Source of the DNA: Erodium maritimum
Taxonomy: Eukaryota > Streptophyta > Magnoliopsida > Geraniales > Geraniaceae
Assembly: GCA_963921825.1 (NCBI GenBank)
Contig: OY997590.1
Coordinates: forward strand, 38,457,039 to 38,521,038
Reading direction: 5' to 3'
DNA: 64,000 bases
Position numbers and translations under genes: made by a program. Below the pieces are notes generated by a model. That model was not told where the DNA came from and ran no database searches. It was given only the letters and a program-made list of their open reading frames with translations. Shown here in pieces: positions 34,601-45,714 of this stretch; within the stretch, counting starts at the first letter, position 1; each line of letters begins with the position of its first letter.

Positions 34601-37254
34601 TCAGCAAGGCAGAGTGTACGCGCTTGTCGGGCCCCGAGCTGAGGGACTTGATACTGATCTTGAGAGCGCTTAGAGTACCTGTTTACGATTTACATTTTTG
34701 GATTTCGTGTTTGCTAACACTTGAGTATTACACTTGGTTGTATTGTTTCGTGATTACTTTATGATGGAACGAGTCTAAAACTGGTAAGCCCACCCATATC
34801 TTAACACACCGACTAGAGGTGTAGTAGTACCGAATAGTATCAGTTTGAGTTTGAAAGAGGAGTAACATACCTAGTAGTACGGGACGTTCTGTCCTTCTTC
34901 GAGAGTGCGGATCGAGTTTTAAGAACCGATTGGTGAAACAACAGGCGTTCATCGAACGCTATCAGCAATAAATGCCCGAGTAGTGAAAGGCTGCAGCCTT
35001 GACCAGTAAACGGTCCGAACGGTCACCAGAGATGATCGAGTGACGATAAGATCAGAGTAACGCAGCAGAAGCGTGGTGTGCCCATAACCCACATGAGTCA
35101 TAATCTCCAGCTTCTTCTACCCCGTTGGTAACTTTAGGTCGTAAGATTCGACCTTTGAGACGACCCTTGGGTCTCGACACCCCGGTTAACGAGCAAAGAG
35201 TTAGACGAGTGTGCGTCGTACGGGTGAGATTAGATTAGAGGGGGTTGCCTAATTTCGTCTCAGAGGAGCCGATCAGATTACTGCCAGTTCACGAAATCAG
35301 CACCAGAATTAACCTGAGATCAGAGACGACGCCGACATCCTTGGACCATGCAAATTCGCGCCAGCAGAGTTGACCACACCGAACGTCAGTCCGGAGAGCC
35401 AGATCGAAGGAGGACCTGTCCGAGCACACCGTCGTGAAGATTGCAGCACGACTTCAAGGAGGAGCGGAACAGAGCGCTAAGGAGGCACGAAGACCACCGA
35501 AAGCTGGACCGCATCAAGTTGAAGAATCGACACTCAGTACCGACGCGACAAGTTCCAGAAGAAGACGGCTAACAACGACGACACCAAAGATCGGAGCATG
35601 TAGCGGATCAAGAAGAGAGTTCGAGCCGCACAGCAGCAAGAAGACGTGTTCAAGAGTCACATCATTCGCGTCGCACAGTATAGTCAAACAAACATCGAGA
35701 GATACCGCCACATCAAACGACATTTCCAACAGAGCCGAATACGGAGAACGCGAACCGAGTACCAAGACGTATCTCTGTCGACAAGTGAAGAACGAACGCC
35801 AACGTCCCGCGAGGAATAGCGTAATCGCTAAGTTACACCGTAGACTTGAGAGCACCTCACGTCGAGATCCGGAAACAGTTAGCGTAATACGACTACTGCG
35901 AGCTTATAGGCCAATAACAAGAGGGCAATGCGCGAAACATCGCATGGTAGGTTAGGTTTTGTTCCATGCAGAGCACAGTGAGAATTCAGAGTTGACCAGT
36001 GACTGGTCCTAAGTTGTTTGAAAGACGTTTGAAGATTTACGCGCAAGGTACCCCAAAGACCGTTCAAATTATCGAGATTTCAATGCTTGTTGTGGACTCA
36101 TTATGGTGATGACTCGGATGAAACGACTTATAAGTTGGTCGATTGATAGTATGTGAGCAAGTGTCAACGGTAAGAGGAATATTGCAGGTTAAATAACCTT
36201 CTTAATCGATCGCAGTTGGGTGTTGATGGTTTTACCATGATCTAAGATTGTAATACTTGAGGTACGACTGATCCGTTATCAGGTTGAGAATCTTGATAAG
36301 GTTTACCCGGTGTGACCTGTTGATATGATTGGACGAGTGTGCCATGCTTGGTACAGCATGAGCCTTTAATTGTGGTATGTTTTGAGGCATGCCGCCTTCC
36401 GACTAGATATCGGTAAATTGTGCTATTTCCTTGATTGAGGTACACCACCTTTCCACAAGATGTGATGAACAAGTGGTTGTTCCAGACCCTGCCGTGATAG
36501 TGAGATCTTTTGTTTCGATGAATGCATTGTGTATTACTTCCTTGTAAAATTGTTGTGGTCGGTCATGACTTGATAGTATTTGAGTTCTGTTGGGATTAAT
36601 CCCCGTAACGATCACTAAGGAGGAAACTGATGAGTTACGTTGGTGTGTGGTTTCGACTTTGTTCGATTAGTAGAGTATTCAGGCAGTATACCTGTGCCGA
36701 CGGAAAATTCCGGTATAGGATATCTAGACCACTACCTGGTACGTCTTAGTGTTTGAGTGTTTATCGACTCATTGTGGTTATTCGGTGATTCTTTGAGTTT
36801 TGGCTTGGCTTGTTACCCGTTGAGATTGTAGTCTGTTGAGTAAGACTGTTTGTCACCGCCAAGCATGGCGGTTGAGTAACTAGCGTGATCTAATGAAGCA
36901 CGATTAAGTGAAGGTCGCGTAGATTCGGAAACGGTTAAAGACCGTGTAGAGCCGACCGAAGAGTTACACAGATGAAAGGCGCAGGCCTCTTGAGTTTTAA
37001 TTGGTGATCAGATATTTCTGAGAGTGAGCCTAAGAAGGACCTTTAGCGGTTCGATCGCGACGGAGGCAAGTTGACCCCGCGACTTTCCGGATCTGTGAGG
37101 TTTTAGGCAGAATTGGAGCCGTTGCCTATCGGCTTCCATGTTTTCCACTACGGAAGTACACCGCGGATCCCTTGCTTGTGAGTTTTAAACGGACGTTACC
37201 TGAGATAAGGTCAAGTGGAGCGCGTTCGTTTTAAATTTCGAGGACGAAATTCTT
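34601..37254 (+). other. Internal region of the gypsy element without pol
   Basis: 2.6 kb with only short frames (the longest, 35434-35955, is Arg/Ser/Thr-rich and unlike any pol domain). No RT, RNase H or integrase signature was seen in either strand. It ends in the typical gypsy phrase TTTCGAGGACGAAATTC before the polypurine tract. Confidence 0.6.
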
Positions 37255-37269
37255 TTAAGGGGGGTAGAC
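37255..37269 (+). other. Polypurine tract
   Basis: TTAAGGGGGGTAGAC directly before the 3' LTR start TGTAAAACCCC. Confidence 0.9.
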
Positions 37270-40034
37270 TGTAAAACCCCACTTGTCTCTAAAGGGTATT
37301 ACTTTGAAAAAATGAAACGATGGAGTAGGAATTTGCAACAAGTGTTGTTGAAAAGAAAAATAAAAAAAAGGGAAAAGAGAGGATGGACTGAACTCGTATT
37401 GGGCCGAGCCAGTCACGGCCCATACGCGCGCGCACACCCAACTCGGCCCAAGGCCCTTGTACCCCAAACCCTAGCATCAAAACCTCTCCCCCGCCGCTTC
37501 ATCTTCAGTTATGTGCACGAACCCCGAGGACGAGCTCTCTCTCCTCTCGCCCAAATTCTCTCTCGCTCCTCCTTCGTCTTCTCGTGTCGTCGTCGGAGAC
37601 GTTCTCCACCTCCTCCTTTTCTCCTTCTTCTCCTCTCGCACCCGACCTCCCCTCGTCTTTAGTAACATCGCGACCCTGAAACCCTCTCTCTCCTCTCTTC
37701 GTTCCTCTTCGATTCGACCAAAACCAGGGATGCCAGCGTTGATTCAAACCTCGTCGTACCCTCATCGTGAAACCTCGTAACGGTAAGCTCTCATCCCGAC
37801 CAAAAACTCGTCTTTCTCCGTCTTCGTCTTCCCGAAACTCGATCTCTCACGAGCGTTTGGTGGCCGAGTCTGGTCTTGTGAGGTTCGCCGGAACCCTCGA
37901 CGTCAGATCTGAGATCTACGCGCCGCCGAGCTCCCTACGACGTCAGGGCTGGCCGGAGAAGCTCCTACCACGCTGCCAGCGACCTTCCCAGACTCTTCCC
38001 GAGCCTCTGACGCCTCTACGCCGTCGAGAATCACATTGGGGCGCCGCCGCCGTCGCCGGATTCTTACCGGAACCCTACCCGTCTCAGATCTGGACACGAG
38101 CTCGGGCCTGGGCCAGAGCGAGACAGGCTGGGCTTGAACTTGGGCTCGAGCTGGGCCTCGGCCTGGATCTGGTTGGGCTTGGGTCCGGGTCTTGTATCGG
38201 ATCTGGATCCAGGTCTGGGGCGGGTTCGGGTTGGGCTCGAATCAGGACCGGGTCTGAGGCTGGAGCGGGTCTGGACCGGGTTCGGACTCGGATCCGGGTC
38301 ACATAATTAATTAATTTGACTTAAAATTGGTAATTTAAAGACGTTTAAGACGTTCCGAGGATTTTGGACACTTGAGAACTGATTGGACCGTTTATCTGTT
38401 AGACCCAGACTGGACCTTGCCCGAGAAGACGGAGTTGGCCCGGTCGTCAGCAGCTAGGAGTATTATTAGAGGAAGACCACAAGGTAGGGAAAGTACTAAA
38501 CTCCTTGTGCAATTTAATACTTAGTATGCCTATTAGGTTAATAAAATCGGAAAGGTCCTAGATTGCATATAGGATGCGAATAACTAGAATAATCGTCTAA
38601 AAATTACTAATAACCGGACGTGTCTAGTATGCATGCGTAGAATGTGAATAACTAGTTTAACTCGCTTTCAATACTTGGGAAATTGCCGTGCTGGTAGAAG
38701 GCCGAGATGAGCCATGGGATTGGTTGTGTTTGCCTCACATGCATTGGTTGCTTAGTCTTCAGGATAAATCAAGAGTCTAATGAAACTAGCTAAATCGTAT
38801 GCTTGAATGATTGAATGAATGCTTGAATGATTGGATGATTGAATGGATGCTTGAATGATTGAATGGATGCTTGAATGATTGAATGAATGCTTGAATGATT
38901 GAATGGATGATCGAGTGTAATCGATTGTGCCAAATGGTACGATCGGGTGATCGATGGACCGATGGATCATGATTGGTAAGTGCAATGGTAAGTGTAAAGG
39001 TATATGGATATCTTTGGTGTGTCGTGATGAAATCGTGATTTGCTAAGTATTGGTTGTGGACCCTGCGGGGCATTGGTTAGTTGATCCTGCGGGATATTGG
39101 TTGTGGACCCTGCGGGGCATTGGTTAGTTGATCCTGTAGGACATTGGTTATTGGACCCTGCAGGGCATTGGTTATTGGACCCTGCGGGGCATTGGGTGAT
39201 TGACCCTGCGGGGCAATTGGATGGTTTACTCTGCGGGTAATGGTTACTTGTTGATTCACCCAAGTGTATGCGTCCTGCGGGAGCATTACCTTGGTTCCCG
39301 ATGACATATGGTCCTTTGGGGGCATTTCTGAGAATCCCGACGATAGGTGTCCCTCAGGGATATTACCGGTAGCCCGATGTATGTGCTTCCTCTGGACCGA
39401 GGGAAAATCTGACATGACACGAGTGCTCTTGTGGATCGGAGTATGGGATCCGATATGACACAAGAACCTATTCGTGGATCAGAGTATTGAGGCTTCGAGC
39501 TGTTGGTGTGATATTTACTTGCTCCCCTTCTAGTGGTTTCCAACTATTTACAGCACTTTTCATTTATTCTCTCATAAGTTACCGTTACCTTTAAGAATGT
39601 GATATGGTTCTTATCCTTACCTGTTTTACAATATCTTATTGACTAAAAGTATTAATTGTAAAATGTGTCGTCGTGCTAAAACAGTTTCATTATTAAATTG
39701 GAGGTTAAACTGTTTATGATTTCCCCTACTGAGCGTAAGCTCATCCCTGTTTGTTTGTTCATTGTTTTGTACATGCTTGCTTGATGAGTAGTGGACTCGA
39801 GGCTCGGGAGCTTCTGTGGGTCCGAGTGCTTATCATTAGAGACGTTTATGGTCATTGTTAAGTTATGAATCTTATGTTTAAAGGATTTCTTGTGGAACGT
39901 ATTTACTTGAGATATACGTGTTTGAAGCTAAACTTAGAGTTTTATAAGTGATTTGAGACACCCTTGTGGTTTTATTTATTATTGTCCTTAAGTCACGTCT
40001 CGAGTCCGGTCAATGCCGGATTTGGGGCGTGACA
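37270..40034 (+). repeat. 3' LTR of the second gypsy element
   Basis: 2765 bp, TGTAAAACC...GGCGTGACA. Its last 500 bases (GTAAGCTCATCCC, GGACTCGAGGCTCGGGAGC, TCCGGTCAATGCCGG) have the usual Tekay/Del-type LTR end. Open frames at 37767-38306 here and 30080-30538 in the other LTR correspond to each other but are built on G-rich repeat sequence. Confidence 0.88.
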
Positions 40035-40039
40035 TGACT

Positions 40040-40616
40040 TTTCTGACATCCACTTGTTAAGAAGTTAATGTTCAAGATCAGGTTGCGTCGGCTCAACCAA
40101 ACAACCAAAGTAACCTACCTGAAGTCAGGGGGAGACAAGTTTTGTGCACTGTACTCTTTTTCACTTATCCAAGTTTTGTCCCATAGGGTTTTCTTGGAAA
40201 GGTTTTTAACGAGACAACATCAAACACAACTTCAAGCATATTTTGTGCGTTGCACTCTTTTCCTTATAGTTTTTTCCCGTCGGGTTTTCCCGAGGAGGTT
40301 TTTAACGAGACAACTTTACCTTGAAGCACATTGTGGTGTCCAAGGGGGGAGTGTTGTGGAAATTACATGTATATGCCATGTGTGGCCACCACAATTCACA
40401 TGCCACCACTACTTGCATGTTGATTGTATATGTGACATTACCTCATGTGTTCTTGGTTCCTATAAATAGAGGTGTCAACCCCTTGTATTAGATGTACAAC
40501 TACAACACCAACACTTCTTGTAATGCTCTAAAGTTGTGAATGGAAATGCTCTCTACCCTCCAACTCTCAATCTCAAGTGTTATTTCTTGTTTGCTCGGTG
40601 GCCAACCCGTAAACAC
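40040..40616 (+). mobile_element. Ty1/copia remnant, 3' part with 3' LTR
   Basis: Continues the element left of 29515. Two copies of the phrase TTTTGTCCCATAGGG.../GGTTTTTAACGAGACAAC (40165-40220 and 40260-40315) precede a polypurine tract CCAAGGGGGGAG and the LTR start TGTTGTGGAAATTAC at 40352. The LTR has CCTATAAATAGAGG (near 40460) as a TATA box and fades at about 40616. The matching 5' LTR was not found. Confidence 0.7.
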
Positions 40617-41030
40617 CAACCTTTGTATTACTTTAGGCCATCAGTGTCTTGACATTGGTCCCATCCAAACTCGGTCATATAAACACATTTTGGGTTTAAG
40701 AAAATAATTAACTAAAAGAGATTAAGTTGCAAATGCTTGATTACATATTAGAATATTTCTATCATTATTAAAATAGTAAATGGAAAAAACAAAAAAAAAC
40801 CTCTAGTCAATTTTTATTTTGTTTTCAAATGTTACATTTATTTGTTTTTTTTTATAATAAATGTTACATTTATTTGATTTTATTGTTTTTCTTTTAAAAT
40901 TTGAAAATCTGAAGGTAAAATTATCATCTTTGGTACGCGTGAGAAGCAATTTTACTCTTGATTTAAAAAAAACGATCAAGTTTGAAGTAACAACTGGCAA
41001 GTAACGCCTGCCTCTGGTTTTTGAAGCAGC
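40617..41030 (+). promoter_or_regulatory. Upstream region of the lumen-protein gene
   Basis: AT-rich, with a duplicated AAATGTTACATTTATTTG at about 40827-40880. No convincing TATA box close to the start codon. The copia LTR lies about 400 bases upstream. Confidence 0.4.
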
Positions 41031-44000
41031 ATGGCACCCTCTTGTCTCCGCCTTATCTCCTCCGCCATTTCCACCGATCTCCGTGGCCTCTCGCCGTTCC
41101 CTCCGAAACCCACGGTTCCGAACCAGAGCTTCAATTCGCAGCTCCAAAGCCACCAACATCCACATCTCAATACCACCTTTTCTCGTAGACACCTTTCTCT
41201 CCTCTCCTTCCTTGCTCTCGTGCCCTCCCTCTCTCCCCCTCCTCCCGCCATAGCCTTCTCCCTCGGAATCTGTACGGTATCTCTGCAATTGAGTATCCAT
41301 TTTCTTTCACTTCAGTTTGGGTTTTGAACGTTACCCCTCTAATTTGTTCACTGGTTCGCAGCGGGACCCAAGGATTGGCTCAAGGAGCAGAAGAGGAAAG
41401 CTTCCAAGTTCCTCTTGGCCCCAATTTATGCCTCCCGCGACAGCCTCCGCTCCGCCTATCTCCTACTCAGTACCCTAAACCCTAAACCTCTCTCTCTCCC
41501 CCAGCTTGATTTTGGCCTTTGTGTGAATTTTTTTGTTTTTGTTTGAGTCAGCTGGTGATTCTGATTACTCGATCAAGGACATGGAGGAATTACAGGGAAT
41601 GCTAAGATCAGCTGCTCGAGATTGCGTTTTGAACGAGAGGAACTCCTTTGTTGAGTTTCAAGCCAATACTGGTGTTGAGGTTTGGCTCCTATCTCCATTT
41701 TCATGGTTTGGGTTGTAGTGAGCACATTGGTTGTTGTATCTTAGCATATTGTGGGTTTTATTTGTTATGGATTTGCCGTCGAAGATAACTAGTTTTAGTG
41801 ATGTGGGACAAGTGTTAGAACATCTAATGCAGATTAAGTTGCTGGTTGTCACAATGTGGCTTACTTGTTTTGTATTGGATATGATGGATGGGACAGGTTT
41901 GCACGTTTACATTGATTGTTAAGAATGCATCTTCTCTGCTTGACAAAAAGGATCCTGTTAAGCTGGAGGCTGAAGCTATGCTAAATGATCTAATCAGGTA
42001 ATGACTATCCAAATATCCAATGTTGCACTTGTCAATGGGCTTATCTATTATGCGTCGGTTATGTGCTCCCTGTTTCTTTATCATTCCACCCTTCTGTTTC
42101 TTGGTGCAGGACTTTCACTTCTCTAAGCGATTTGGCAAATGAACCTGATGTTCAACTTCCTTCTAATCGGTATCCCTCCTTAAAACAACTTGGTTACGAT
42201 AAAATTGTCTTGCATATATTGTTGGGTATCTATGTTTGCCTACATTTTTCTTGTGGACTCAAAATTCAAGGGTTAATTACCTTTTATACCCTTTTTGAAT
42301 TTGTAACATACCTTTAGTACCCCAAAGTTTTTATAACATTCAATAAGAGTCCTTACGTTTTGCTAACACACCTTTAGTACCCCCTATGAATTGGCCACAT
42401 ATCATTTAATACCCCTTATGTATTGGTAACACACCTTTAGTTCTTATGAATTGGTCACAGATCATCAAAATGGCGTAAACTTGACCAAAATTTTGTCCAG
42501 TGCCTTACTAATACATAAGGGGTACTAAAGGTGTGTTACCAATACATAAGGGGTACTAAAGGTAATTAAGCCAAAATTCAAAGGCTGCAGTTTGAGCCTG
42601 TTCTAGAATTCCTGCTTAAAGGTCTCTACTTTATTGCAAATGTCTTAGCCTTTAAACCAACAGGAACTTGGTTTGGAGTGAATATGAAAGAACCTGTCAA
42701 AATAAGAAAGATGATAAGACAAAGTATTGTCATAATAAGAGATCTATGGATCAAATATGAGAAGGGCCCGTACACTGCCTTTAATTTCTGGGTCCATTCA
42801 AGTTATCAATCTAAAAGATTTCAACTCTGGTTGGGATTGATGACATAAATTGTTTTTCTATGACTGAGTATTTTACCTGGATTCTCCCATAATACAAGGA
42901 CATAAAACTGGTCTGGGTTCTTTCCTACCTGTGAGCTGTGGATGAACTAGAGTACAACAAAGTAGCCTCCATGATATGTCCAGATCCAATCCAACTCCTG
43001 AGCTCTTTTTCAAGAACCATACTACAGTAAGATAGGCTTTGGTGCACCCTAACAAGTAGGAAAAATACAATGCACAAAAGTGCAACCTGGTATCCTGCTT
43101 ACCAGCCATCCATTTATGTTCTTTATATGCTATATGGTCTGCCTTAGCCTTTTCCAATACTAGCTTTGTTTTAGGTCCAAATAAAACTGAGCAACATATA
43201 ACTTTCATGATTGCTTCTTCGTGTGCTTGAATTAAATTGGAGAGGCACCACTTTGGTACTCTTAGGCACTGTTTCCTGCTGTTACGGCCCTGGGTTTGGG
43301 ATCTAGTAATCCTTCCTTGCATCCACTGAACTTATAGTAAACTAAGTAAACTAATTAGCTACCAAATACTCTCCATGATTTATTTCTTCTGTCATAGGCT
43401 ATATATATACATACACAACCTATGGAATATGCAAAGACCCTTATTAAAGCTAAAACGAAGAGTTGCTATATAAATGATAGTAAATGCTGTCATTTACTAT
43501 CTTGTAACAGTTAGCCCTTATCAAAGGTCCTAACATTTCCCTCCCCTTGAAAATGGCGTTCGCCCTCGAATGCCTCGTCTCCGTTATCCACGCCTTCCTC
43601 GACCTCAAGCCAAAATAATCTGTTACACCGGTGGCCCGCTATAAAAGGTTCATCACAATAGAAACAAAGCCCTTTAGCCCGCCTTTCAGCCATCTCAGCC
43701 CTTGAAATCTTTTTAATACTTGGAGCTTCCGAGCTACTGCCCCCATCTCTCTGGAAAGATGGAAGTTCATTTTTCATATGCCTTCTTTCCAACAACCTTG
43801 CAAGACTCATGGCAGCGGTCAAATTAACAGGTTGGTGCACCTCGACGTCAACTGTCAATTCTCCCTTGAGTCCACTAATAAAAATTGCTGTTTCTTGTAC
43901 GGAGGTGAGATGCATTACTTGGGTGGCCAGCTTCTCGAATTCTCTTTGGTAAGCTTCAACGGAGCTTGTTTGGCTCAATTTTGAGAGCTCTCCCAGCTTG

Positions 44001-44992
44001 TTGGTTCGAGAGGGTGTCCCGAAGCATAGATGACACTGGTACTTAAAAACCTGCCAGGATAAAAAAGGACGATCTCTTTGTAATTTAAGAAACCAAAGTT
44101 GAGCATCACCTTCTAAGTGGAAGGATGCCAATGGTACTTTTTCAGCCTCCGTTGTTCGCTGGTCACAAAATAATGTTCACAGCGGCTGACCCAAACCAAC
44201 GGGTCCTCATTTCCACTGTATTTTGGAAAGTCCAGCTTGGTATACCGGGGTAAGTTTCTTGTACCCTGGTCCCCTGGGTTTCGCTGCTCTACACCTTCAT
44301 CAATGAGTCTCTGCTGGTTGTTCTGGTGGCTCGCTTCGCTGGTCTCGACTCGTCCGGACAGCAACGAGTTGGTTATCTGTTGAAGCTGATTCATCATGTT
44401 TTGTTGCCTTGTTTCAGCAGCTAGCTTGTCAGCCTCATATATCATCACGAACTCTTCGAATTGTTCACGAAGACTCCTCTGATCTTCCATCACAACTGGC
44501 TCTGATACCAATTTGTTACGGCCCTGGGTTTGGGATCTAGTAACCCTTCTTTGCATCCACTGAACTTATAGTAAACTAAGTTAACTAAGTAAACTAATTA
44601 GCTACCAAATACTCTCCATGATTTATTTCTTCTGCCATAGGCTATATATATATACTTACACAACCTATGGAATATGCAAAGACCCTTATTGAAAGCTAAA
44701 ATGAAGAGTTGCTATATAAATGATAGTAAATGTTGCCATTTACTATCTTGTAACAGTTAGCCCTTATCAAAGGTCCTAACACCTGCCGATGTATGTGTAT
44801 ATACTATATAGTAATGTTTGCTCCTGTCAATCACCAAGATTCTCTAAACTTGCATATCTCATCTCATAAATTTCTGACTCTTTTTTCAATTGTCAAATTT
44901 GCTGCAGACAAAAAGTAGCAGATGCACTCATGGACACCATAACCTCCCTTGACAAATTTGAGAAAGGGGTCATGGACTGCCTTGAAGTCTGA
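41031..44992 (+). CDS. Chloroplast protein with Tat-type thylakoid lumen signal
   Basis: Six exons with GT-AG introns and consistent phase: 41031-41271, 41362-41469, 41552-41679, 41897-41997, 42110-42169, 44908-44992; 240 residues. The N-terminus is a Ser/Pro-rich, acid-poor chloroplast transit peptide, then SRRHLSLLSFLALVPSL and PPPPAIAFS (~55-77), a twin-arginine lumen signal with an Ala-rich cleavage site. The mature part (~160 residues: GPKDWLKEQKRKASKFLLAP, then YSIKDMEELQGMLRSAARDC, FEKGVMDCLEV at the end) is helical and has three Cys. I recognise it as a conserved plant protein, likely a folded lumen protein linked to photosystem function, but cannot name it. Intron 5 (2738 bases) is swollen by a MITE and an LTR element. 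Confidence 0.85.
42270..42572. mobile_element. Mutator-like MITE in intron 5
   Basis: 303 bp with terminal inverted repeats GGGTTAATTACC / GGTAATTAAGCC extending into TACCCTTT / AAGGGGTA, flanked by a perfect 9-bp duplication AAAATTCAA (42261-42269 and 42573-42581). The 9-bp target site and long inverted ends are the hallmark of Mutator-like elements. No coding capacity. Confidence 0.85.
42582..43274. other. Rest of intron 5, no feature recognised
   Basis: Unique AT-rich intron sequence; a minus-strand open frame here is chance and runs into the LTR element. Confidence 0.6.
43280..43535 (-). repeat. 3' LTR of the compact element
   Basis: TGTTACGGCC...GGTCCTAACA; matches 44514-44781. The adjoining internal edge reads, on the minus strand, CAAGGGGAGGGAAA, the polypurine tract. 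Confidence 0.9.
43536..44556 (-). pseudogene. Gag of the compact LTR element (broken)
   Basis: Minus-strand gypsy gag. The N-terminal frame starts with MQRRVTRSQTQGRN at 44556, inside the 5' LTR, and continues through the primer binding site, whose bases encode LVSEP. Next come a Gln-rich coiled-coil-like segment, LPRYTKLDFPKYSGNEDPLVW (capsid start), ASFHLEGDAQLWF and a single knuckle CFYCDEPFIAGHRC. It would form the element's particle and bind RNA. No protease or pol follows before the polypurine tract. Confidence 0.85.
44499..44510 (-). other. Primer binding site (Met-tRNA type)
   Basis: TGGTATCAGAGC on the minus strand, three bases from the 5' LTR end; here it is also inside the gag frame. 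Confidence 0.9.
44514..44781 (-). repeat. 5' LTR of the compact element
   Basis: 268 bp TG...CA, with GCTATATATATATAC as the likely TATA region (about 44640-44655) seen on either strand. Confidence 0.88.
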
Positions 44993-45714
44993 TAAAGACC
45001 AATATGGTTTTCATCTGGGATCAGTATACTCTGGTGTACATGTCCTCAAAGGTTTTCTCCATTTAACTTTTTGGAGTTAGAACTTCGAAACTACTGTAGT
45101 TTTGTGTTTTTTCTTCCAACATGTGCCGGTAGCTCTTTGAATCTTTGTTTTATCCTTGCATTTTTGAACTGCAAAACATCTGTAATATGATATAACAATT
45201 GACGGCAATTACTGTTGGTTGTTCATAATTTCCTTCAATTGGGCTGCCTTAACTTTTCTGTGTTCAGATGCATTGTATATTGTATTTACATTCTATATCC
45301 ATTTTTCTCTCCCAAATGAACAAATATGTCTTCTTGGCTTTGGTTTAGGTGGAGAAATGGGGTAGGTAGTTCTAGAATCTTGCGAAGTAGTAAAATATAG
45401 AATATATAGACAATCCATATGTTTTTGAGGTGACATTCTGTGCAACCATGAATTGTCATTACTGTTGATGGGAAGAAGTTCAGTCAGTTCCTTTGATGTA
45501 AATCTGCTCTCTTCAGTTGTTTCATCCAGTCACCGAACATAAATGAATAAGTAAAACTTATGTAGCATAGCATATAGAACTTTCTTTGTTTATTCTATAG
45601 AACAAATATTCATAGGTAACTGTCTCAAGGAAAAGAGATTTCGGTTCAGAATTATGCTTTGTACTTCTTAGCACTGCAAAACAATGATGCCTAACTTCAT
45701 AACCAGTTAGGCAT
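44993..45714. other. Convergent 3' region between two genes
   Basis: The lumen-protein gene (plus) and the methyltransferase gene (minus) end tail to tail 722 bases apart. The stretch should hold both 3' UTRs; T-rich sequence with several ATAAA-like contexts but no sure polyadenylation site. Confidence 0.5.

Larger units (their letters stand above)
29516..40039 (+). mobile_element. Second gag-only gypsy-type element, nested in the copia remnant
   Basis: Plus-strand element 29521-40034 with a 5-bp target-site duplication TGACT (29516-29520 and 40035-40039). LTR sequence at 29521-31774 matches 37270-39537; the 3' LTR runs to 40034 and ends GGGGCGTGACA. A gag region lies at about 33312-34600 and a polypurine tract abuts the 3' LTR. 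No pol motif is seen in 34600-37254. I did not find a primer binding site or the usual end of the 5' LTR. LTR divergence in the first 190 bases is about 4% by hand, so an age of one to two million years. Gag is broken, several breaks. Confidence 0.85.
43275..44786 (-). mobile_element. Compact gag-only LTR element in intron 5
   Basis: Minus-strand element 43280-44781 (1502 bp) with a perfect 5-bp duplication CCTGC (43275-43279, 44782-44786), LTRs of 256 and 268 bp, primer binding site, polypurine tract and gag, but no pol and no room for it. The LTRs differ by roughly ten changes, about 4%, so an age of one to two million years. Gag is broken about once. It fits the TR-GAG class; TRIM is the other compact class but lacks gag. 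Confidence 0.9.

Noticed and set aside
35434-35955. 173-codon open frame as a gene
   Set aside because: Arg/Ser/Thr-rich, no domain, inside a gypsy element's non-coding internal region.
42873-43322. 149-codon minus-strand frame as a gene
   Set aside because: Starts in the LTR of the compact element and runs into intron sequence outside it; no similarity beyond the LTR-encoded start.
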